Shown here: piece after piece, positions 8,072 through 16,858 of the stretch
Position numbering within the stretch: position 1 is the first letter of the stretch
How the letters are laid out: each line of letters opens with the position of its first letter
DNA from: Crenothrix sp. D3
GTDB lineage: Bacteria > Pseudomonadota > Gammaproteobacteria > Methylococcales > Methylomonadaceae
Length of the DNA stretch: 64,000 nt
Assembly: GCA_002134785.1 (NCBI GenBank)
Contig: MBQZ01000018.1
Coordinates: forward strand, 310,001 to 374,000
Reading direction: 5' to 3'
The notes under the pieces: generated by a model
Seen by the model: the letters and a program-made list of their open reading frames with translations, nothing else
Told to the model about the DNA's origin: nothing
Database searches by the model: none
Position numbers and translations under genes: made by a program

Positions 8072-9661
8072 ATGTATGTTAATTCTAACAGGTCGATTAA
8101 ATTTTTATTAATTTCCATGTCTTTAATCGTTGCTGGCTGCGCAGAAACGCCTATAGCACCGATAAGTTACAATGACAAATCGCCGATTAACTTTACTCAA
8201 AATAAAAAACCAGAATACATCATTCCTAAGAGTAATGACGGGCGCCTTAAAACTGCCCAAGCTCATAAAAATACCGTTTGGGAGCGATTATTATCGCTGT
8301 ACTCCTTACCCGATATTAACAATGAACGCGTAGAGCGGCAATTAAACTGGTATTTAGATCACCCTGCCTATATTGCCAGAATTCAGCAACGCGCTGAACC
8401 TTATTTACACCTTATTCTCGATGAAATCGAAGCCAATAAAATTCCAGGTGAATTAGCGTTATTACCTGTCGTTGAAAGTGCATTTATTCCCGATGCCTAT
8501 TCAAAAGCCGATGCGTCAGGATTGTGGCAATTTATTCCCGATACAGGAAAATTATACGGTCTTCAACAAGATTCATGGTATGACGGTCGCCGTGATATTC
8601 TCGACTCCACTCAAGCTGCCACCGCGTTTCTTAAAGATTTAGGCGAAACGTTTAACGGTGATTGGTGTCTTGCGTTAGCCTCCTATAACTGGGGCAAAGG
8701 TAACGTTTGGAAAGCAATGGAAAAAAATGAAAACCAAAGCCTAGCAACTGATTATTGGTCATTAGATGTGCCTAGAGAAACCGCAGATTATGTGCCGCGT
8801 CTCATTGCCATAGCCAAGTTATTTGCTAATGCTGAAGACTACAATATTCATTTAAACGATATACCCAATAAACCCTATCTTGAAGTCGTTGATATTGAGT
8901 CGCCACTGGATTTACAAAAAGCCGCGCAGCTAGCGAGTATGCCACTTGATAAATTCATGAAATTAAACCCTGGTTTTAGCCGCGCAAGTACCGCACCTCA
9001 AGGGCCTCATCGTTTATTAATGCCTGTTGAAAAAGTCGCCTCATTTAAATCCAGCTTAGCCCAACTGCCTTTTGAAGAGCGCGTTGATCAAACTCAAATC
9101 ATTAAAGAACAAGAAGAACGTGAAGAAAGACTGGCTCGCGTAGAGCAACAAAAAGAAGACAGAGCAGGAAGAATTGTAGCGCAAACACGTCAAAAAGAGT
9201 CACAAGGAATTCCTAGTAAATACAAAGTTAAATCAGGCGAAACTCTGACCGCGATTGCTGCCAGAAATAACACCACGGTTCAAGCACTACTTAAAGCTAA
9301 CCCTTCTACTGGAAAAGAAGTGCGTTCAGGTGTCGTGTTAAAAATGCCTGCGGGTAGCAAAAAAGACGCGCCTATTCAATGGACAGCAAAAGCCTCTAAA
9401 AACAAAGCTGACAATGTCAAAGTGGCTATGGCTAGCACAAAAAATGCTTCTTTAGGTAGTAGCAAAAAATCGTTAGAAAACAATAAGACAAGCTCAAAAG
9501 TCACAGTGGTTTCGAATAAAAAATCAACCAGTAAAACAGTTGCCACTAATAGCTTAGCAGCGAGTAAATCGCAAAATTATCGCAAGGCGAATCTTGTTGT
9601 AGCAAAAGCAGATGTAACTAAAAACAGCCGTACCACTGGCAAAAAACTTAAAAAGGTTTAA
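8072..9661 (+). CDS. mltD: Membrane-bound lytic murein transglycosylase D
   Basis: A 529-residue lipoprotein: the signal segment ends in the lipobox VAGC (Cys at about 22). The SLT family-1 domain carries the catalytic Glu in LLPVVESAF, followed by ADASGLWQFIP and SYNWGKGN. One LysM peptidoglycan-binding repeat is visible (YKVKSGETLTAIAARNN...). A Glu/Arg-rich, probably helical segment lies between SLT and LysM. The last ~90 residues are a Lys/Ser/Thr-rich low-complexity tail not needed for the family fold. It cleaves peptidoglycan to 1,6-anhydromuropeptides at the outer membrane. The gene is monocistronic and divergent from the yafS-rnhA pair. Confidence 0.93.
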   Translation: MYVNSNRSIKFLLISMSLIVAGCAETPIAPISYNDKSPINFTQNKKPEYIIPKSNDGRLKTAQAHKNTVWERLLSLYSLPDINNERVERQLNWYLDHPAYIARIQQRAEPYLHLILDEIEANKIPGELALLPVVESAFIPDAYSKADASGLWQFIPDTGKLYGLQQDSWYDGRRDILDSTQAATAFLKDLGETFNGDWCLALASYNWGKGNVWKAMEKNENQSLATDYWSLDVPRETADYVPRLIAIAKLFANAEDYNIHLNDIPNKPYLEVVDIESPLDLQKAAQLASMPLDKFMKLNPGFSRASTAPQGPHRLLMPVEKVASFKSSLAQLPFEERVDQTQIIKEQEEREERLARVEQQKEDRAGRIVAQTRQKESQGIPSKYKVKSGETLTAIAARNNTTVQALLKANPSTGKEVRSGVVLKMPAGSKKDAPIQWTAKASKNKADNVKVAMASTKNASLGSSKKSLENNKTSSKVTVVSNKKSTSKTVATNSLAASKSQNYRKANLVVAKADVTKNSRTTGKKLKKV

Positions 9662-9683
9662 TTTAAAATTCATCAGATGTACC

Positions 9684-9712
9684 GTAAAGACATTGCACTG
9701 CAATGTCTTTAC
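9684..9712. repeat. Perfect 14-bp stem hairpin between convergent genes
   Basis: GTAAAGACATTGCA, one C, then its exact reverse complement. It sits between the ends of mltD and the solute-binding protein gene, where a bidirectional terminator could act, but no T-run follows on either strand. A related AGACATTGCA hairpin occurs at 55441-55472, so it may instead be a dispersed repeat. Confidence 0.7.
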
Positions 9713-9729
9713 ATAACACCTTATTAGGT

Positions 9730-11874
9730 TTAATCAGTTTTATGCGTGCGACGGCGATAGGCATTAACAGCAGGCATTAACACCACCACCAACCCAGCCC
9801 CACCTAGCAATAACGGCCACACTATCGGCTGATTCCATTGCTGTCTTTTTTCAGCTCTAACCACTGTGTCAATACGCGTATATTTGAGCTGATTATTCGC
9901 CATTAAATTAGATTTAATATTCTTATACCAACCGTGATGCAGTAAAAAATTCTTAGGATGAAAGCCCAGTAACCACGGCACATCATGGCGTACCACTTCT
10001 TGTAATTGCTGAATCAGTTGATAACGCTGCTCACTGTTATCCATATTACGCATTTGTTCAAATAAGCGGTCAAATTCTGGATTTTCATAATTACTCGCGT
10101 TTTCACCACTGAACTTCACTTTAGAATGAGGTCCATACAATAAAAATAAAAAGTTTTCAGGGTCTGGATAATCCGCATTCCAACCTAAGAAAAATAATTG
10201 CGCATTGCCAATACGCAGTTTTTCTTGAAACCGATTGTAATCAGTCGCACGAACGACCAGTTTAATACCTAGCTTATCAAATTGTTTACGATACCAATTC
10301 ATGCGTGGGCGATCATCAACATTCACAGCGGTCGTATCAAAATACAAAATTAACGGCTCGTTGGTTTTTGGATCTATACCACCCTGATACCCCGCTTCAG
10401 TCATTAATTTTTTAGCTTCATTAATGTTTTTACGCTGTGCTTTGTCATCTTTCCAATCATACACATAAGGATTGATACCATCCTTGCCTTCTGTAAAACC
10501 ATAAATACTGGGCGGCAACACGCCTTGAGCTGCAACACCGCGCCCATTCATAAAAATAGCAATGTATTCTTCAAAATCCACAGCAATGGCGATGGCAAGT
10601 CTTAATTTTCTGGCTTGCTCACTACTCCCGCCGACGGTAGCATCGAGCATATTAAAGCCAAGATAATAATTAGAGGTGGTGACAGCGGTTTGTAATTGAA
10701 TGCCTTTTTCCTGCATGACTTCGGTAAGCTGTGCGCCACCACTACCCGTAAATTGTATGGCTTGATCGAAACTATCAGAAGCAATACCCGATAAATCATA
10801 ATAGCCTTGTAAAAATTTAGTCCAATAGGGAATGGTTTCTTTTTCCAGCATGAAAACCACTTTGTCGATAAAGGGCAACGGTTTTCCTGCGTCTTGCAAT
10901 AGACCATTAGCATGATCTTCGGGTTCACCTTCACTGGGATACGTTTCACCATGAAACAGCGGATTTTTCAATAAAATCATGCGCCGATTAGGATTGTTTT
11001 CGGCTAATAAATACGCACCTGTGCCAATAGGAAACCAGTCCAGCGTGATATTTTTATCGGCTAAGCCCGCTTGATCGTAAAACACATCAGCTTCCCACGG
11101 CATCGGCGCAAAAAATGGCATTGCCAGCCAGAATATAAATTGTGGGTATTTACCTTTGATACGCACACGGTAAGAATAAGGATTAATAACCTGTGCGCCT
11201 GTTAGCGGTTGATCTTTCAATGCGGTTTTAGGTTTATCTGCCACTTGTTTCGCAAAGTCATCAAAACCAACGATGTAGTTTTTCATCACTTCAGCAATCG
11301 GCGATTGCAGTTTAGGATAGGCTAATCGCTTAATTTGATAGACATAATCATCGGCTGTCAGTTCGCGTGATCCTGTTTCTTTAAGGTCGGCTAAGCTATG
11401 TAGTAGCTCTATTTGCGCAGGATTTAATTGATGATAGAGATAAACCCCTGTGGCATTCTTTGCGAACGCAGGATGAGGCTGATAGTTACTGTGCGGCTTG
11501 ATGTCGATAATGTAATCAGTAAAGGCAATATCGCTGTCTGCCGCGCCCTGCTTTAACGGCTCACCTTTAGCATTCAAATACTGAATATCGGGCATTTTAC
11601 TTGCTGTTAACGGAATTAGTTGATAGGGTCTTTTTAAATAATGATATTGAAATGGTGGCTCATAAATTTGCCCAATAATGGCATATTCATTAGAGCTGTA
11701 TGCGACCGCTGGGTCTAAATGTTTGGGACGTTCCGCAAACGATTCGTATAAAACCGTGCGATTACCCTCGTCTTCTGTGTAAGGATTATTAAGTTGCGTA
11801 GCTTCCCACGCCGTATGAGGAAATAAAGCAATCAGGGATACACAGAGCGAGAGTAGAGCTTTGTAAATTTGCAT
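9730..11874 (-). CDS. Family 5 (peptide-type) solute-binding protein with C-terminal membrane anchor
   Basis: 714 residues. An N-terminal signal peptide (MQIYKALLSLCVSLIALFPHTAWEA) precedes an SBP_bac_5-type domain. Recognisable pieces are the N-terminal AERPKHLDPA, the central DWFPIGTGAYLL and the C-terminal FLGWNADYPDPENFLFLLYG. At about residues 682-705 a hydrophobic segment (WPLLLGGAGLVVVLMPAV) followed by RRR gives a C-terminal transmembrane anchor. The family normally binds oligopeptides or nickel for ABC importers, but no permease or ATPase gene lies next to this one. The anchor is unusual for a soluble binding protein and suggests a membrane-tethered receptor. The ligand is unknown. 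Confidence 0.85.
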   Translation of the reverse strand: MQIYKALLSLCVSLIALFPHTAWEATQLNNPYTEDEGNRTVLYESFAERPKHLDPAVAYSSNEYAIIGQIYEPPFQYHYLKRPYQLIPLTASKMPDIQYLNAKGEPLKQGAADSDIAFTDYIIDIKPHSNYQPHPAFAKNATGVYLYHQLNPAQIELLHSLADLKETGSRELTADDYVYQIKRLAYPKLQSPIAEVMKNYIVGFDDFAKQVADKPKTALKDQPLTGAQVINPYSYRVRIKGKYPQFIFWLAMPFFAPMPWEADVFYDQAGLADKNITLDWFPIGTGAYLLAENNPNRRMILLKNPLFHGETYPSEGEPEDHANGLLQDAGKPLPFIDKVVFMLEKETIPYWTKFLQGYYDLSGIASDSFDQAIQFTGSGGAQLTEVMQEKGIQLQTAVTTSNYYLGFNMLDATVGGSSEQARKLRLAIAIAVDFEEYIAIFMNGRGVAAQGVLPPSIYGFTEGKDGINPYVYDWKDDKAQRKNINEAKKLMTEAGYQGGIDPKTNEPLILYFDTTAVNVDDRPRMNWYRKQFDKLGIKLVVRATDYNRFQEKLRIGNAQLFFLGWNADYPDPENFLFLLYGPHSKVKFSGENASNYENPEFDRLFEQMRNMDNSEQRYQLIQQLQEVVRHDVPWLLGFHPKNFLLHHGWYKNIKSNLMANNQLKYTRIDTVVRAEKRQQWNQPIVWPLLLGGAGLVVVLMPAVNAYRRRTHKTD

Positions 11875-11955
11875 TTTATTATCAACGAGGGCGTGAAATG
11901 GCTACAATACGGAACAAAATAATGGTGTGGCGGATTCGTGGTAATAACACTCAAG

Positions 11956-12750
11956 TTAAGAGTGAGATTTTTTTATTTTTGAGTTAATTACCACAGTAGA
12001 TTTTGGTTTTTTAGATGTAGCCGTCACCTGTGTAGTTTTTTTCTGTGCGGTTACAGGCTTATTAATAGGGGCCGTTTTTTTGATGATATCCAAACTAGCA
12101 GATCCACCTTTTAAGTGATTAAAATCAACGGGGGTAGTGTTAGGTACAAATAATTTAATCGATGATTGCGGTGTTGATTGCTCTTGTAGTAGCGGTTTTG
12201 TTGATTGGATTTTAGAGATCTGCACACCTACTTTCTGAGGCGTATCTGAGGAAAATATTTGCGGATTGACAGGTATTATGGGCTTAACAACCTGTTTATC
12301 AACGGGGGGTACGGTTAATTTAGCAATAAGTTTTGGAGATGATGTCACTATAGGCGTTATTTTTGTTACCTGAGCAATCTGCCCAATAGGTGCAGGAGCT
12401 ACCGATAAATTGACTGTTTTACCCGTTAAATGTGTGCTAACAACAGGATTATCAGAGGAAAATAGTTGTACATCCTCAGGTCTAGCTATTTTTGTGTTAC
12501 TAGCGGTTATTGCCATCACTTCTTTTTGTGGCATCCTCTCAATTTTCGTCACTTTGTTGATTAATCGAGTACATTCAGCAATATCTTTTTCGGTAATTTT
12601 ACGGTGCTGTACGGTTTTATTTTTTTTGTGACTCTCTGTAACGTTTTTTTGTGTTGATTTTGACGACACATTAACAGCTGCGGTACTCATATTGGCAACG
12701 CAACCCATACTGACCCATAACACCGTCGTTAATAGTTTAACTTTTTTCAT
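11956..12750 (-). CDS. Secreted repetitive Lys/Thr/Ser/Val-rich protein of unknown function
   Basis: 264 residues. The N-terminus (MKKVKLLTTVLWVSMGCVANMSTAA) looks like a signal peptide. The mature part is low-complexity and contains recurring segments of the kind LFSSDNP, IFSSDTP and LFVPNTTP, each followed by a Val/Lys/Thr/Pro-rich stretch. The C-terminus is strongly basic (KKPKSTVVINSKIKKSHS). No catalytic motif is visible and I do not recognise a family. It precedes the solute-binding protein gene on the same strand with 81 bases between them, so co-transcription is possible but unproven. Confidence 0.6.
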   Translation of the reverse strand: MKKVKLLTTVLWVSMGCVANMSTAAVNVSSKSTQKNVTESHKKNKTVQHRKITEKDIAECTRLINKVTKIERMPQKEVMAITASNTKIARPEDVQLFSSDNPVVSTHLTGKTVNLSVAPAPIGQIAQVTKITPIVTSSPKLIAKLTVPPVDKQVVKPIIPVNPQIFSSDTPQKVGVQISKIQSTKPLLQEQSTPQSSIKLFVPNTTPVDFNHLKGGSASLDIIKKTAPINKPVTAQKKTTQVTATSKKPKSTVVINSKIKKSHS

Positions 12751-12888
12751 ACTCTACTCGTACTCCTCTGCTTGATTGGGTGGTTGTTTAAAGATTACGT
12801 CACAACAATTACTGTACGATGTTGCATCATTAAAAATGAAGTTTAGTTGATAAAGAAACATTTTCTATGAACATATCGATGACAACCA

Positions 12889-13242
12889 CTACAAACCCAA
12901 TTCAAATAGCAAACGAATTGACGCATAAATAACCAATCCCATTGCCAAAAAATAAACACTATAGAGTAACGGACGCGCTATAAAGGCGTGTAAAAAAGTC
13001 TTCGGTTGTTGCTGCAAATACAGAGCGCGTTGTGTGACAGCGCGTTGTTGTTGATAAGCTGCTAACAATGATTGCGCTGTGACTAATTCAGTATCATTTC
13101 TAAGCCACAATGCGGGCATGGAAACACCCCAATTACCTGCGGGTGTTTCATAAAAATCGATGCTTTGTTCAGTGAGCAATTCGCGTATTTCATCAGCTTC
13201 ATCATCGGGGACACCGCGCAAAGAAAATAATAGTAAACTCAT
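12889..13242 (-). CDS. DUF6164-type small membrane protein
   Basis: 117 residues. The N-terminal soluble part begins LLLFSLRGVPDDEADEIREL and contains the ETPAGNWGVS-PALW segment typical of the DUF6164 family of gammaproteobacteria. Near the end is one long hydrophobic segment, LLYSVYFLAMGLVIYASI. The function is unknown. It starts 12 bases after pmpB and probably belongs to the same operon. Confidence 0.8.
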   Translation of the reverse strand: MSLLLFSLRGVPDDEADEIRELLTEQSIDFYETPAGNWGVSMPALWLRNDTELVTAQSLLAAYQQQRAVTQRALYLQQQPKTFLHAFIARPLLYSVYFLAMGLVIYASIRLLFELGL

Positions 13243-13254
13243 AATGTTAGGTCA

Positions 13255-13674
13255 TTATTTATGGCGTTCAAAAAGTGCATTATACGCAAAAAAACCGACA
13301 CAAATACTAATAACCATAACAACAGATTCCAGTGAAAACAAACCTAAACCTGCCACTACAGGGCCAGGGCAATAACCACTCATCCCCCAACCCACACCAA
13401 AAATAATACCGCCGATAATCAGCGACTTATCAATGATGGTTTTTTTAGCCAGCTGAAAATCACCGCCAAATAAAGGCATGGATAGTTTACGAATCCATTT
13501 AAATGACACCAGTGCCACAGACAACGCGCCTATCATGACAAAAATCAAACTGGGGTCAAAATGCCCTGTGATGTCTAAAAAATCCTGTACTTTATTGGGA
13601 TTAATCATCTGTGATAACGATAAACCTATACCGAAAATTATGCCTGATAACAAAGCCATCAAATTATTTTTCAT
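13255..13674 (-). CDS. pmpB: YeeE/YedE-type sulfur transporter subunit, second half (PmpB-like)
   Basis: 139 residues from the ATG at 13674, with four to five hydrophobic segments. The conserved Cys lies in GMSGYCPGPVVAGLG, the C-terminal signature of Sulf_transp/YeeE proteins. An upstream frame to 13740 only extends into the preceding gene. The start overlaps the stop of the first half by four bases (ATGA type), showing a split two-gene transporter. Such pairs are thought to import thiosulfate or other sulfur compounds through a thiolate relay. Confidence 0.85.
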   Translation of the reverse strand: MKNNLMALLSGIIFGIGLSLSQMINPNKVQDFLDITGHFDPSLIFVMIGALSVALVSFKWIRKLSMPLFGGDFQLAKKTIIDKSLIIGGIIFGVGWGMSGYCPGPVVAGLGLFSLESVVMVISICVGFFAYNALFERHK

Positions 13675-14102
13675 GCGGTAAGCTCCAGTACATGACGCAC
13701 AATATAAACCGTTAGCATCCCTGAAACCATAAACGCACACGTCGCTACTAATGAACGTAAGGATAAATTAGCGAGACCACACACACCATGCCCACTGATA
13801 CACCCATTTGCCATTCGTGCGCCAAACCCGACCAGAAAACCACCAATAATCAACAACGGTAAAGGATAATGTTGCCGTGGACTATTAAAATCAGGCACGC
13901 CCAACTGAAACACTAACGCCCCTAAAACTAAACCCACTAAAAATAACAATCGCCAGAGTTTATCGGGTTTCGACGCGAAAAATAGCCCATTCAAAATACC
14001 ACTAACGCCAGCAATGCGTCCGTTAAATAATAAAAGCACAGTGACGCTGATTCCAATTAACACACCACCTGCCAATGCCGAAAACGGCGTAAAATTTTCC
14101 AA
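13671..14102 (-). CDS. pmpA: YeeE/YedE-type sulfur transporter subunit, first half (PmpA-like)
   Basis: 143 residues, polytopic. Characteristic segments are LAGGVLIGISVTVLLLFNGRIAGVSGIL and the cysteine-bearing GCISGHGVCGLA-LS. It is the N-terminal half of the Sulf_transp family and is translationally coupled to the second half. In other bacteria the pair is often controlled by an ArsR-type BigR repressor, but no regulator gene is adjacent here. Confidence 0.87.
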   Translation of the reverse strand: MENFTPFSALAGGVLIGISVTVLLLFNGRIAGVSGILNGLFFASKPDKLWRLLFLVGLVLGALVFQLGVPDFNSPRQHYPLPLLIIGGFLVGFGARMANGCISGHGVCGLANLSLRSLVATCAFMVSGMLTVYIVRHVLELTA

Positions 14103-14253
14103 AATAGTCTCTCCTATAATTTAAGTAAGATACACAAAACAGGATATTTACTATCAGATCGCAAAAGTGTTGAAAAACCGATGTCTTATCCTGTTCATGC
14201 AAATGGGTAAGTATATTATGAAATGCTACTATATTGTGCAAATTAGCTACTGC
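14103..14253. other. Upstream region of pmpAB
   Basis: No gene or clear operator is seen. A minus-strand frame from 14295 to 14023 mostly overlaps pmpA and shows no family resemblance. The interval presumably carries the pmpAB promoter, but no confident hexamer pair can be named. Confidence 0.3.
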
Positions 14254-14524
14254 TGATGTTACGCACAAGAAAATTTTTGTCCACGAAAGACACAAAAAGC
14301 ACGAAAAAGATTAAAAAATAATGATGTAAGCGTTGGTGGTGAGTCAATCCTGTATCTTTGAAATGGCTCACCTGCATTTGAGTGTCTGAACTGCCTTGTT
14401 AGTGTCTGAACTGCCTATTGTTCGGAGTCCAAGGCATGGCATAACTTGGACTCCTACAACTGATTTTTATTTTTCGTGTCTTTCGTGCTTTTCGTGGACT
14501 ATTGCTTTTTAATGCGTAACATCA
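14254..14524. mobile_element. MITE-like inverted-repeat element
   Basis: The ends are exact 12-base inverted repeats, TGATGTTACGCA (14254-14265) and TGCGTAACATCA (14513-14524). Further in is a second, imperfect pair of TCCACGAAAGACAC/GTGTCTTTCGTG-like blocks. Inside are a direct repeat AGTGTCTGAACTGCCT (14381 and 14401) and a perfect 10-bp hairpin GGAGTCCAAG/CTTGGACTCC (14424-14454). There is no open frame. A third copy of the terminal 12-mer occurs at 34454-34465. No target duplication could be defined. Confidence 0.6.
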
Positions 14525-14698
14525 GTTAGCAATTAAGGCGATAATTCGACACACTTGTTCCGCAGTAAATGTGGCAGGACAACCAGAGGAAGCTTTATCG
14601 GCTAAAATCCAGCTACCAATAGCTTCGGCTGGTTTTCTAGTCCATCTAATACCGCGCCACCTGCCACCCAACGCTACCGCCAAAGCCCTACTGTGTTC
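14522..14698 (-). pseudogene. IS630-like transposase N-terminal remnant
   Basis: A 58-codon minus-strand frame without a start ends in GCPATFTAEQVCRIIALIAN. This resembles the RPATFTAEQVCRIIALA helix-turn-helix segment at the N-terminus of many IS630-type transposases. The frame is cut off by the end of the MITE-like element, which supplies its stop codon. The upstream part (RALAVALGGRWRG) looks degraded. Both ends are missing, so it is a remnant. Confidence 0.5.
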
Positions 14699-14919
14699 TT
14701 ACATAGCCCTAAATTAAAACGAATTATTTTGTTCACAATGCCCTCAGCCGCTTGCATAAAAATAAAATACTTGACCAATATCCCAAAAAAACATTACAGT
14801 CATCGAACCTGTTAAAAATAAATCCTGATCAACCGCGTTGTGCATTGATAAATGATAATTTTTACAGTTCAAAATAAAGTTTTCAGAAAAATAAAAATCA
14901 ACTAGAGTTACTTAGCATT

Positions 14920-15615
14920 ATGATTGAATCAACCATAAAACTTGCCAAACGTTACAATTTAGAATCTGCAAACTCAAGAGGATTAGCAAATCTATTTAAA
15001 GGAATTAGCAACTTGAAAGGAGAGTTGTTAACAGCGGAAAAAGGTGAATGCCCTCGTACTATAATGGTCACAAGTTCTTTGCCAGGAGAAGGAAAGACAA
15101 TTACATCTATCATCATAGCGCGATCTTTAGTTGATTTATCGCACGATAAAGTGCTGTTAATTGATGCTAGCGGAGCCAAACAAGCTTTTGACGGGTGGTA
15201 TAAAATAGATAATAAAGTGTTGGGCTTGTGCGATGTTTTAGCTGACACTGCAACTGTTGAATCCATTGTGTTTGCAACAGACCATGAGCAAATAGATATT
15301 GCGGTTTATGGGGATAGAGCTGATATTAGTTCCAAAACCTTTGATTCTGGACGTTTTGCTGAAGTGCTAAATGATTTAAAAAACAAGTATGATTTTATTG
15401 TTGTTGATAGCCCTGCATTTTTATCATCATCCACAGCTGCATTAATGACTAAAAATTTTGATGGTTTAGTAGTAGTAGTGCAATGTAAAAAAACTAAAAA
15501 ACAAATTGTGCATCAAGTAATGAATAAAATTGAACTACTAGGCGGTAATGTAATTGGAACCGTAATGAATTACCGAACTTACTATCTTCCTAGATGGCTC
15601 TATAAATGGCTATAG
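14920..15615 (+). CDS. Stand-alone BY-kinase-type ATPase (CpsD/EpsG-like)
   Basis: 231 residues, P-loop of the MinD/CpsD kind. Walker A is SSLPGEGKT (52-60), Walker A' is KVLLIDAS (about 77-84) and Walker B is DFIVVDSP. The C-terminus (NYRTYYLPRWLYKW) has several tyrosines that could be the autophosphorylated cluster. In most Gram-negative bacteria this domain is fused to Wzz. Here it is separate, as in Firmicutes and in exosortase-linked polysaccharide loci. It is the first gene of the exopolysaccharide cluster and presumably controls chain length and export together with the Wzz protein at 16859. Confidence 0.85.
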   Translation: MIESTIKLAKRYNLESANSRGLANLFKGISNLKGELLTAEKGECPRTIMVTSSLPGEGKTITSIIIARSLVDLSHDKVLLIDASGAKQAFDGWYKIDNKVLGLCDVLADTATVESIVFATDHEQIDIAVYGDRADISSKTFDSGRFAEVLNDLKNKYDFIVVDSPAFLSSSTAALMTKNFDGLVVVVQCKKTKKQIVHQVMNKIELLGGNVIGTVMNYRTYYLPRWLYKWL

Positions 15616-15634
15616 AAACTAATTGATTAGTCCG

Positions 15635-15668
15635 CCTGAGAAAAGTTCAGGTTTTGTCTGTTTTTTAT
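15635..15668 (+). terminator. Weak hairpin with T-run inside the EPS operon
   Basis: CCTGA, a 7-base loop, then TCAGG, followed by TTTTGTCTGTTTTTT. The stem is only 5 bp. It could act as an attenuator between the kinase gene and the Wza gene. Assignment is tentative. Confidence 0.35.
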
Positions 15669-15705
15669 AAATTACAAAGTTTGTCAAAGAATTATTGGGG
15701 AAGTT

Positions 15706-16800
15706 ATGGTGCGAATTATTTTTTTTATTTCGACAATTTTAATATTGTCTTCGTGTGCAATTTATAATGCCAAAATTGAACAAGGACAAGAAGTCACAAT
15801 AGAAAAAACTTCTTTTTCTTTTGATGATAAAAACTATGATTTTTTTTCCCAATACCTTATTTCACCTGGTGACCAATTAGATGTTCTATTCTCGATACAA
15901 TCATGGGAAAAAGAGGTTGAATATCTGGTAACAATTGGTGATAGTTTAGACATTAAATTTCTTAATGCGCCAAAATACAATGAAACCCAAAAAATTCGCC
16001 CCGATGGGAAAATTTCTTTACCCTTCATTGGTGACTATGAAGTAGCTGGCAAAAGTGCCAAGATTATTCAAGAAAAACTAACTGTGATTTATTCAGATAT
16101 ATTCAAACATCCGAGTATCTTAGTAGTTGTGCCTGAATATTTAACACAATTGCGGGAATTAAAAGTCGATTTGCATACATCAGCGCGTGGGTTGAGTCGC
16201 TTGGTAACAGTAAGACCTGATGGCTATACTACTTTTCCTATGCTTGGCGAGTTTGAGGTTGGAAATAAAACCATCAAAGAAGTAATGACCGCTCTTAATT
16301 TGCAATATGCCAAAATCAGCCCTAGTTTCAAAGTCGATTTATTTTTAGAAAAACATTCTGGTTCAGTATTTTATGCGTTGGGAGATGTTACGCTAGAGGG
16401 GGCGCATGAGTTGAGTCGCCCTATCAGTATTTTGGAGGCATTAGCTTTAGCTAAAGGAAAGAAAGAAACATCTGATATAGAAGAGGTTATAGTCTATCGC
16501 AGACATAATAAAGAAATGGTTGCAACCCGTATAAATGTAGCTGACATGCTGACGGTAGCGGATAACAGTAAAATATTCTTTATTTATAAAGATGATATTG
16601 TTTATGTCCCTGAAGCCAACAGTTCGCAAATTGCTAGAATGAGCAAGCGTATTCAAGATATTATAATGTTTAGAGGGTGGAGTGCTAATTTTGGTCTTAA
16701 CGCAAATGTGCCATTATTTAATAATAATAATAGTAATCAATCTAACTGTACATACACTTATGACTCAGCTGGCAATGCAACTTCACAAAGCTGCAATTAA
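15706..16800 (+). CDS. Wza-type outer-membrane polysaccharide export lipoprotein
   Basis: 364 residues. The signal peptide ends in the lipobox LSSC (Cys at about 17). Two Poly_export-type segments follow, recognisable as YLISPGDQLDVLF and IRPDGKISLPFIGDYEVAGKS, with a second VRPDGYTTFPMLGEFEVGNKT. An SLBB-like region is at GSVFYALGDVTLEGAHEL. The C-terminus is Asn/Ser-rich with two cysteines. It should form the octameric export channel through which the polymer leaves the cell. The start has GGGGAAG just upstream. Confidence 0.9.
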   Translation: MVRIIFFISTILILSSCAIYNAKIEQGQEVTIEKTSFSFDDKNYDFFSQYLISPGDQLDVLFSIQSWEKEVEYLVTIGDSLDIKFLNAPKYNETQKIRPDGKISLPFIGDYEVAGKSAKIIQEKLTVIYSDIFKHPSILVVVPEYLTQLRELKVDLHTSARGLSRLVTVRPDGYTTFPMLGEFEVGNKTIKEVMTALNLQYAKISPSFKVDLFLEKHSGSVFYALGDVTLEGAHELSRPISILEALALAKGKKETSDIEEVIVYRRHNKEMVATRINVADMLTVADNSKIFFIYKDDIVYVPEANSSQIARMSKRIQDIIMFRGWSANFGLNANVPLFNNNNSNQSNCTYTYDSAGNATSQSCN

Positions 16801-16858
16801 GCAGCTAAAAGTTTTATCTATGCAAGGTTAAAATTTATTTTCAAGGGCTTGATTAGTT

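Noticed and set aside
9684-9712. Typical rho-independent terminator
   Set aside because: The stem is perfect, but there is no T-run and a similar hairpin occurs elsewhere, so it is listed as a repeat.
14023-14295. 90-codon minus-strand frame upstream of pmpA
   Set aside because: It overlaps pmpA in another frame and contains no recognisable motif.
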